This document shows, in pieces, positions 56,397-64,000 of a stretch of 64,000 nt of DNA. The translations under genes and the position numbers were made by a program. Source of the stretch: Symsagittifera roscoffensis (Eukaryota > Xenacoelomorpha > Acoela > Convolutidae); the NCBI RefSeq assembly GCF_963678635.1, contig NC_087064.1, forward strand, positions 25,710,189 through 25,774,188, in the 5' to 3' direction. The notes under the pieces are model-generated. The model was not told the origin of the DNA, made no database searches, and was given only the letters and a program-made list of their open reading frames with translations. The number at the start of each line of letters is the position of its first letter. The first letter of the stretch is position 1.

Positions 56397-57517
56397 ATAA
56401 GTCAGGAAAACCGATAGAGGACCATCCCGAATTACCACTTGAACATAAAGCAAAAGAAATTCTCAAAAGAATTTAGGGATGCCAATGGAAATAATGCTCA
56501 AATCCAAGATAGTGAGGGAAACGCTGAAGGCACAAGGCTACGACCTCGACGAAGTGGAAACAGGAAAGGTAACGGTAGGAGAGGATCTAAAGCTACTACT
56601 CGAGAACTAGCAGATGACAAAACTGTGGTCTCAGAAAGTGGTAGAGACAGACCAGAAGTCACCATATTGAAAAGATGGGAAGTGAAACATGACGGAGACT
56701 TGATGAAGAGCAAGGAGGTTGTGCGGACACTAGTCGAGAGAATCCCGGAAAAAGTACTCAGGCGAACGACGATACGAAAGAAGAGAGTGTAGTTCAAGGA
56801 GGAAGTTGAACATCTTGGACTAGATCAAGAGTCTGCAGGAGATGGCGAGGAAGAAACTTTGTCCGGGGAGTCGGAAGAATGGGATGATGGTTCGGAGGTG
56901 AGTGAAGATGAGCAAGACAGTCTTTGCACAATATTGGCTGAAGAAAAATGAGGTACAACGTCAGGGAGTTGCAAACAGATCCATCGTCAAGGACGTACAA
57001 CCTGGAACATGATGATCGTATAGAGGGGAAGAGCTTGAAAAGATAGCAGTGTCCAGAAAACCATTCAAGGAGCTCTCTTGCAATTCGAACATCAGGACGA
57101 ATCTAGAACCAGAGGACGACAGGGAGATCTTGAGAAGGATAGTTTGTGTGAAGCTTAATGACGACATCCACAATCCTGGAGAGTTGAACGGTCAAATGAT
57201 GGCATTGAAGGAACACGTAAAAGCGAGTTACAGGCTGTCGGATCGAATACGAGCACAGAAGAATGATAAAATGACGAGTAACCTCTCAAAATGGACAGAA
57301 GAATGATAAAATGACGAGTAACCTCTCAAAATGGATTCGGACGGGAGTGAAAGAGAAGGGAGACCTGGAAGAGGATAGTTACAATATCTTGAGCCATTTC
57401 TACAAAAAGAGAAAGGAATTACTCTATCACACAGCTGATGGCGTGGTAGCCTGTAGGAGAAAAGACGAAGAAAAAATTCTACAAAGGCATAACCTCATCA
57501 TACAACCTCAGCTATAG
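56397..57517 (+). pseudogene. Acidic RNase H-integrase linker of copy B
   Basis: Homologue of the long linker in copy A, charged and low in hydrophobics, broken by stops at about 56790 and 56950. It contains the PPT-like 12-mer at 56860-56871 and a 38 bp tandem duplication (AGAAGAATGATAAAATGACG... at 57259 and 57297). Confidence 0.65.
56860..56871 (+). promoter_or_regulatory. Internal PPT-like 12-mer of copy B (site c)
   Basis: TGTCCGGGGAGT preceded by GAAACTT and followed by CGGAAGAATGGGA, equivalent to 20906-20917 in copy A. The 12 bases are identical although flanks differ. Confidence 0.4.
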
Positions 57518-58526
57518 TAAACAGAAGTGTTGTTCAGATCGCATGATCAAATGGGACATCAGTGGATAGACAAGGTACAACAAAGAAAACAAAACAGATT
57601 TGATTGGCCAGGGCTGAGGAAGGCTTGTGAAAGATTGGTGAACGCATCTCTGTCGTGCTTGCAGGTGAAGGATCCCAGGAAAATGAAATTCCTTCTTAAA
57701 TCTGCGAAAGCTCGAGGTTTAACGAGGTCGTGCAGATATACCATCAGAAGATCTGCATGACCGACTCGGGATATAACCAGATACTAGTACTTATAGATCA
57801 TTTCACGAAACTGACAGAAGCGGTACCATGTCAGACGGCATCAACGGAAAAAATTTGTGATCACTTGATAACGCACTGGATATCGTGATATGGTTGTCCG
57901 ATGACATTCCAATCGGACAATGGGAAGGCATTCGTGGGGGATCTGACAAAAGAACTAATGAGAAGATCCCACATTGCACAGGCTCATTCAACGACCTACC
58001 ATCCACAAACGAATATATTAGTGGAGAGACAGAACTGAACTCTAGTGAATTTGCTGCGGGTGAATTGCTCGAGATATATTACTGACTGGGACAAATATCT
58101 GCCGATGTTAACAGGTAGAGAGAGAGAACGATGCCCCTGACCTTCTTCTATCCGGAATATGAGGGAAAGAAGACGTCGCCTCAGGTATATGTGAAGGAAG
58201 CAGTCAGGAGACAACAGCAACTGAACGAGCTGTGCAGAAGGAACACAGCACAGGCACAGATGAGACAGCGGAAGAAGTAAGATGAAAAAATACTTCAAGC
58301 GAAGCCGTATGCTGTGGGACAATACGTCTGGGTGTTCCAGAACATCATACCTCCTAAAGGGACAAAGAAGCTATAGAAGAAATGGAGAGGGCCGTTCATG
58401 ATAACGGAAGTGCACCAGCAGGGTCGGTTCTACCGCTTGAGTGTAGGGCATGCGGCGCGCTACGAGAATCTGAAACCTCACATCCCATTGTTAGTGTGTA
58501 CCACAGAACATGGAACCAGCATGTGA
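57518..58526 (+). pseudogene. Integrase of copy B
   Basis: Zinc-finger half HDQMGHQWIDK and NASLSCLQVKD, where the first Cys of the CxxC pair is replaced by Ser. The core has IDHFTKLTEAVPC, MTFQSDNGKAFVG (catalytic Asp) and YHPQTNILVERQ (catalytic Glu kept, the Gly after Asn lost). The tail has WRGPFMITEVHQQGRFYRL, a clear GPF motif, then a short run to a TGA at 58524. Several stops, including a TGA near 57890. Confidence 0.85.
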
Positions 58527-59721
58527 GGTGAACGAGAAAGGCACCAAAGAGAAGAATGATGGCAACGAGAACTTGAGCATGGATGACAACGAAAAGATAG
58601 AAATAGATTCGGACGAAGGGTCTTTCACCGAGGAAGATTGGAATGATTCCTAGCAAAACGAGGTACCAAAGTGGACGGTACCAGACTTACAAATAACGAA
58701 AGAAACCAGAAGAGGTGGGCGTAAGAAAAGAGACATGAGATACAACAGGTATGGTGATGACATCCTGATCGACAAGATACAGCCTGACGAGATAGGAGAG
58801 GAGTTGGTGAACATGGATGAGCTGGTAGTCAATGAGGAATGGCAGATCATAAACGACACTGAGCACTTCTTGCTAGAAGATCACACCATGCCAGAAAAAG
58901 AATTAGACCTAGAACAAAGCGAAATTGAAAGAAGGGAAAACTTAAACCTGAGGATACTGGAACGGATGCACAACCTGGAAGCGGACGAGAAGGAAGCACA
59001 AAGCATCAAACAAGTCGACGTGTCTGCGAAGAAACATGTGAAATCAGAGAACCCGTTGTTCTGTCGGACAGCCACTGACCGGCCACTGGAAATACCACCG
59101 GATAACTTGAGCCACGTTCCATCGACTGTGACGTCGATAACTATTTTTGTCCGGGGAGTGGGGTTAGGACTTACCCACACCAAACATTTAAGTATAAAGA
59201 AGCTCAGGGAAGTGAGAGAGACCAACGACCTGGAGCTGGATCAGGAGGGGGCTGAGCCTACCATTGGAAGAAATTTCAAGACGAAGTTTGAAATTCCAAA
59301 TGAGTATTCAGATAACATCCTGATCACAGACAGTGACTTCATCCTGTCAGACAAGATTAGCGCGATCTGCATAACAGCGGACATGAGCTCCAATACCAGT
59401 CTGGAAGCCGACTTCAAAAGAGAATACCAGAATGTGGAGTTTGTGTTCAGGCAGAGACCAGGGTTGGGGGGATTGGCAGCACTCCCTCCTTCAGTTTCAC
59501 AAGTTCCCGGTAAATACCTGTGCTTTTTGATAATGACAGTCAGTGAGAGAAACGTGATAGACCACGAGCATGTGGTATTAGCACTAACAAGGTTGAAAGA
59601 CTTCCTGGTCGAAAGAGGGATAAGCGAGGTTTCAATACCGGTCTACGATCAGAACAGAGGCAGAGTGAACCCTAGGAAACTATACGCTACCTACACGTGG
59701 CCTTTGCGGAAACGGAAATAA
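58510..59721 (+). pseudogene. Linker and OARD1/TARG1-like macrodomain of copy B (ORF3)
   Basis: An ATG at 58510 (MEPACEVNEK) starts an acidic linker with one TAG at 58651-58653; 58735-59721 is then open for 328 codons. After the linker the macrodomain starts near 59320: ILITDSDFILSDKISAI (strand and loop), LEADFKREYQNVEFVF, GGLAALPPSVSQVPGKYLCF, DHEHVVLALTRLKDFLVERG, VSIPVYDQNRGRVNPRKLYA. The residues after DKISAICITAD give no Gly-rich loop, and the catalytic GLD loop is replaced by QNRGRV. Better preserved than copy A, and the strongest evidence that the fold is a family trait. Confidence 0.72.
59148..59159 (+). promoter_or_regulatory. Internal PPT-like 12-mer of copy B (site b)
   Basis: TGTCCGGGGAGT preceded by CTATTTT and followed by GGGG, at the position equivalent to 18588-18599 of copy A. 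Confidence 0.4.
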
Positions 59722-60215
59722 TGGTACACCTACACAAGAAGTATTGCTTGAGTATCGCCTCGAACGTGAGGGTCTTAAGTTAGGGGAAAAAAGGGTCTTG
59801 AGCTAGTAAGAGGGGTAACACGAGTCAGGCAAATGGGTTTTTGTTTTGATTGGCATGACAATTGAATCTTATAAAGGATTGATGGTGCTAAAACATACAA
59901 TAAATCATAGTAGGAGTTGTTAGGATAATGTTTTAAAGGTATTAATGGGGGAAATCTAGGTCAGACAAGAGTGGGAAATATCTTGGTTTAAAACTGAATT
60001 CTTGTTTCAGATTGATTTGAGATCTGAAATGACAACTAAATCACAGTTGGTCGAACGACAGACAGAAAAAACTTTCAATAGTTCTTCATTGGGTGTGCCA
60101 GATGAAGATATTTCTCGAGTATTAATCTGGGAGAGGCATTTCTTGAGCTTGGTTAGGTAAGGTACTTCATGAGTTTGGTTGTTCGTGAGATTTCGTGTGA
60201 TAAAGAAAAGCAGCA
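59722..60215 (+). promoter_or_regulatory. Conserved non-coding block with candidate 3' splice site
   Basis: Shares with copy A GGCATGACAATT, GGTGCTAAAACAT, and CTTGTTTCAG followed by ATTGATTTGAG (AG at 60009-60010). A TATAAAG lies near 59870. The ORF4 ATG follows at 60216, giving a ~205 nt untranslated exon if the acceptor is used. Confidence 0.5.
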
Positions 60216-62163
60216 ATGGCAGATCGATTCTGGAAATCTGTGCCAGCGGCGTTCAGAAAACCCGCACTCTACGAGTTATACAAGCGCTTGAGGGACCTCG
60301 ACTACACGCAAGTGGATGATAGGCTCGCGGTTATGCTCAATGCCATCCAGCAACTAGAGGCGCAAGGGGAGTGCAGGGAGTCAGCCATTGAAGCCGTGCT
60401 GATGGTGGGTTACACCTCGGATAGAATTTCGAATCATGAGCATACCAGATGGCTATCCTGGAATGTGGACGGAGGCGTGAGAGGATTTGATCTTTTGAGG
60501 AATCCTGGCTTGAGTAACACCACGGAGTATGGTGCGGGGGACTTTCCTCTTCCGATCAGACCACCAGCAGGAGCAGGGACACAAGCCACAAGCAAACCAC
60601 CATCGATGTTCCGGTCACAACAAATAGAAGAATCATAACCAGATCTCAGCAGCATGAAGAAAAAGTTAGAAAGGGCCCAAAGGTAACGGGACAAGGCCAA
60701 GCTGGATTGGAACCAAGCGGTTCTCGATAGGGATCAAGCCAAGCTTGATCGCGACCAGGCAATACTTGAGCGAGAACAGGCGATTCTTGACCGAGATCTG
60801 CTGATGGCAGAACGGGAGCAAGAACAGAGACTACAAAAAAGTGTATCAAATTGTGATCAGATAAAGTCAGAAATAGAACGGCTACAAAGGAGGCAGCAAG
60901 CGGTCGCGAGTGCTAAGGAGAAAAAGAGGACGACAACTGAGCCAGCAGTGACGAGATCGAGACCAGATTCAAGAATGGAGGTGGATGAAGCTCCCAAATC
61001 CCGCTTCAACCTGGACCGCGTGGCTCAAGAGCTCATGAACGAAGGCTTGGAGGCATGGACGCCAAGTGAGCCCGTCTCTTCCATGAGTAATCTAGAGGCG
61101 AATCGAATCAGACCGCTAATGGACATTGCGCTGCCAGGACTGACGTCCAGCTCGACTAGCGGCAGTCAGTCCGGAACGGGGTAATCACGCCTGAGAGAAT
61201 TGCATGAAAGGTTGCAGTCGAAGGCTCTTGAGAATGCTGCGCGTGAACAACGACCAACCACCTGGAGAGAGCATCCAGTGAGGAGCGTTGTGATCTCGAG
61301 CTACAAAAAGAATACTGACGGCGTGTACCACCGGTATAGTCGAGAGGACCGGACGGCTGCGCAACGAGAGAGAAGAGATGCCTTTCATGGTCCGCGTGGG
61401 CAGAGTACTTCGTACAACCGAGAATACCCGAAGGCACAATACACTTGATAATAGGGGAGTCTCGTCCGGGTCTTGACGAGGATTCAGGCCCATTGGCAAG
61501 TGGTAGTCTTCAGTTTCTCGGGCGCAGCGATGTCTCAGATGTTTGCGTCCCTGCAGATGCTGGAGATGGGGAAGATATACACGGTTACACTGATGATGGG
61601 AACCAACGACGTGTCCAGGGGTGAGCCAAGAAAAATGACGAGGCTACAAGACAAAGTGAGTTGCATTCTTGAATTTACCTGGAGCCAGCACTCCTCACCA
61701 TCTGCACCGTCCCCTACAACATGATGGCTGACCAGAATGCGAAGGAGAAGAATGAAAAGGTGCGAAATATTAACGAGATAATCAGGCAAATCCAACAGAG
61801 AAGTGTGCACCACATGAAAGTACTTGATGTAGCAAGAATGATGGAAGATTCCCTCCCGGAAGATGCATCCTCGGATGGTATTCACTTCGATAGGCCAAGG
61901 GGTACGGGGTGGTTGCATGGCGTCTTCCAAAGATATATAAACTTCCTTCAGTGGGATCTAGTGGAGACGGGTCAATTCACCTTTGGTTCACCCCCGATAC
62001 CGCCCTTCTTCTCAGCCCGGTCCGTAGCTGATCGCTTGGGGGAAGGATCGACTCAAGAGGGAGCTCAACTAGCAGCAGAAGCAGACAGTTGAGATCGACA
62101 CCCATGTAAGGAGACGAGGCGGAATCTTCTACTTCCCAGAGCTCGGTGGTGTCGTCAGTGGTG
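60216..62163 (+). pseudogene. ORF4 of copy B: N-terminal domain, coiled coil, SGNH hydrolase
   Basis: ATG at 60216 (MADRFWKSVPAAFRKP). The 140-residue N-terminal segment is highly similar to copy A (LRDLDYTQVDDR, LMVGYTSDRIS, WLSWNVDGGVRG). The coiled coil is interrupted by stops (about 60638 and 60686). The SGNH domain from about 61450 has block I as IIGES with Glu for Asp and is frameshifted; block II FSFSGAAMSQM, block III MMGTNDVSRG and, after a frameshift, block V SSDGIHFDRPRG are intact. The C-terminus (EAESST, SSVVSSVV) is in frame with the next module. Confidence 0.75.
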
Positions 62164-64000
62164 ATGGTGGACAACGAAAAGAAAGTTGAAGGTCCGGGGG
62201 AAGCAAGCAGAACCCGGTACCTGGAACGAGCGAAGGGTCTGGATCTCGAGGATCTGGCCTGCAGAGAAGAGTTAACCGAGGTCTTGGGGTTCAACAGTCT
62301 GTCACATGAGAACTTGAGCAATCACTATTGCGTGGATTGGCTAAAAGCCCATGAGGAGCACTTCTCTCGAGCCAAGACACTGGAGATGGCGGACTTGACG
62401 GGAATTCCCCAGAGATCCATAATGGGACCAATCAATTACAGACCTCTCAAGGAGCTAGGAATTCCAGGTCTACTAGTGCAGCCTCCCAAGCATCGACCAG
62501 TATACCCAGGATCAGAGTGGCGACCCCCGCGCAGCTTAGGGCGGTGGACAAGCTTCTCGAGCCGAAGAGCATGGGACTTCCTGACACGGCCTACTTGGGT
62601 GCGAAACTTGCGGAGGACCCAAGGTACGGGAGATCCTGTGGAACTTCACGGCTGGCCAAGACATTAGCAGTTTATGATCGGTCGGATCCTGGGATCCTGG
62701 AGCGGCGAGAGCGATCATTGTGGCGGGATCGGACTTCGAGGGGACGTCACCGAAGTTGTTTTGGCCAGAGAACTTGGTGTACCTACTACCGAGGGCGGAG
62801 TTGAATCAAATTTTGACCCTGATTGTAGCGATGAAGTCGGAGACACCGTGTGAAACGGAGCTTTTGTTGTTCGCGGGAATGGATGATTATCTGCACGCGG
62901 CGGACTACTTGAGCCCCTGAGAAGTGGGAAGCCTACACCAAAGAAGATCTGGGAGGCAATTCAGACGCTGTTTGCAGCAATGAATAAAGTGCAGGAACTG
63001 GTGATATCCCGTTTGGGATCGAAGGCAAGAGTGGTATTCGCGTCATCACCAGGTTACGCAGGCATGCCACCTGCTTTACAGGCGGGAAATGACCATCCTG
63101 TGATAACTCATCTGACAGCCAGCTTGTGAATCCGGAGTATGGACCTGATTGCGGAGGGAACGGATGGCGGATGCTGATGGCGGCCTCAAATCGTGAGCTA
63201 GAGCCAATGAACTTGAGACTCTTAAAATCGGAAGTCGCGGCAGCATGGGCGGATGTGTATTACGCTCTAAGGGGCTTTTACGAGCTTGCGGATATCTTGA
63301 TCGTGTTGGACGAGGACGAAGTCCTTTGTCTGGAGGTGTCGAATCTTGCCCGGCAACTGAAGTTCAACCCGGAGGTGGGGGATGACCATCCTGTGATAAC
63401 TCATCTGACAGCCAGCCTGTGAATCCGTAGTATGGACCTGACGATTTCTACGAGCTGGGCGAGTTCCACTAGCAGGGTGAGGGGGCCAATCAACGAGAGA
63501 AAGAATGTGGCTGCAGCCGAAAAACAAGTGGAATCGATGGCATATCGTCTAACACAAGAGATAGGAAGATGGCCGCTCCTGACCTCGAGACTTGAGAACG
63601 TGACGGATGGGAGCTTCTGGAGGAACAGCTGGAAGTAGCAGAAAAGAGAGAGTTGACGGTGGGGAGATTCGTCACGGCAGCAAAGGAAGTGACTATCGGA
63701 GGCTTCTGGAAGGAGTATGCAAACGGCGAACTGAGGACCTGGAACTCACACGAGAGCTTGAGATTCTTGAGTCCATGTTGGGAGAAGAAGTACATGGACA
63801 AAGTGTTCTATGCGGGGAATTCGATCTTCGAGGCGTTCGTGCAGGAACTTATGAGTATGCCAATCAATGGCGGACTTGACGGGAATTCCCCAGAGATCCA
63901 TAATGGGACCAATCAATTACAGACCTCTCAAGGAGCTAGCAAGTCCAGGTCTAATAGTGCAGCCTCCCAAGCATCGACCAGTATACCCATGATCAGAGTG
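62164..64000 (+). pseudogene. Second SGNH-like module of copy B (ORF5), runs off window
   Basis: Homologue of 13064-15481. It opens VDNEKKVEGPGEASRTRYLE in the same frame as the end of ORF4. LTGIPQRSIMGPINYRPLK, then after frameshifts VAGSDFEGTSPKLFW (block I-like), LLFAGMDDYLHAA (block III, with Asp for Asn), VVFASSPGYAGM, and GDDHPVITHLTASL (block V-like) follow. The 63606-63850 part continues the copy A order to AGNSIFEAFVQELMSM. At 63867 the sequence jumps back to a copy of 62386 onwards. Confidence 0.65.
62386..64000 (+). repeat. 1481 bp direct duplication at the right edge
   Basis: The 134 bp from 63867 to the window end repeat 62386-62519 with only a few mismatches (from ATGGCGGACTTGACGGGAAT to GATCAGAGTG). 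A further short duplication within the unit places 63089-63148 as an ectopic copy of 63382-63441. The unit probably continues beyond the window. Confidence 0.9.

Larger units (their letters stand above)
33169..64000 (+). mobile_element. Copy B: rearranged giant LTR element, runs off the right edge
   Basis: Plus-strand relative of copy A. It starts TGTGCCAGTCGGTCAAATTTGG at 33169, has the same PBS at 37139, and the same order of domains through ORF4 and ORF5. At least 30.8 kb is present because of an LTR minisatellite expansion and a leader/gag tandem array; the 3' LTR is outside the window. It differs widely from copy A in the LTR, whereas its own tandem units are nearly identical to each other, so amplification is much younger than the insertion. 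Stops and frameshifts occur throughout. Confidence 0.85.

Noticed and set aside
58510-58526. 17-nt overlap of the pol stop and the ORF3 start as a translational-coupling signal
   Set aside because: In copy A the same region is in one frame with pol apart from a TAA, and indels differ between copies, so the overlap in copy B is probably decay.

Overview
The window is eukaryotic, most likely an invertebrate metazoan. It has spliced genes with GT-AG introns, several non-LTR retrotransposon (LINE) relics, a MITE-like insertion, tRNA-derived repeats and two very large LTR retrotransposons. I see nothing bacterial (no operons, rRNA or CRISPR) and cannot name the species.

Layout. (1) 1-7663 is low-copy, AT-rich DNA with diverged repeats and two host genes on the minus strand: a two-exon NDUFA4/COXFA4-like respiratory-chain subunit (2260-2598) and a three-exon, four-TM claudin-like protein (3178-6297). 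A MITE-like element sits in the second claudin intron, tRNA-like sequences in the first, and LINE remnants at 6707-7460. (2) 7664-26226 is copy A, a complete but decayed 18.6 kb Ty3/gypsy-type LTR element on the minus strand with two ~869 bp LTRs. (3) 26227-33168 is LINE-rich (a plus-strand jockey/CR1-like relic and a minus-strand relic of another clade). (4) 33169 to the right edge is copy B, a diverged plus-strand relative of copy A. Its 5' LTR is swollen to ~4 kb by inverted 69 bp minisatellite arrays around a LINE fragment. Its leader and gag region is amplified into a ~5.2 kb higher-order tandem array (38242-52748). The 5' ends of A and B face each other across the LINE-rich interval.

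The unusual system is the coding content of this giant LTR family. Beyond Gag (two zinc knuckles), protease (DTGA), RT (YVDD), RNase H and integrase with a GPY/F-like tail, both copies carry about 9-10 kb of extra coding sequence: an acidic linker followed by a TARG1/OARD1-like macrodomain that lacks the glycine loops; then, behind a conserved non-coding block with a conserved 3' splice-site-like signal, a long ORF with a novel N-terminal domain, a coiled coil, an SGNH (GDSL-type) hydrolase domain with all diagnostic blocks, and a second, divergent SGNH-like module; then, seen only in copy A, a further large unrecognised ORF entered through an ATGA stop/start overlap. A purine-rich 12-mer that abuts the 3' LTR recurs exactly at two internal sites conserved in both copies (candidate internal polypurine tracts), and the hexamer CTTGAG/CTCAAG is strongly over-represented through both elements.

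Both copies are full of frameshifts and stops, so domains are annotated as pseudogene segments with approximate limits. Alignments, copy counts and percentages were judged by eye.
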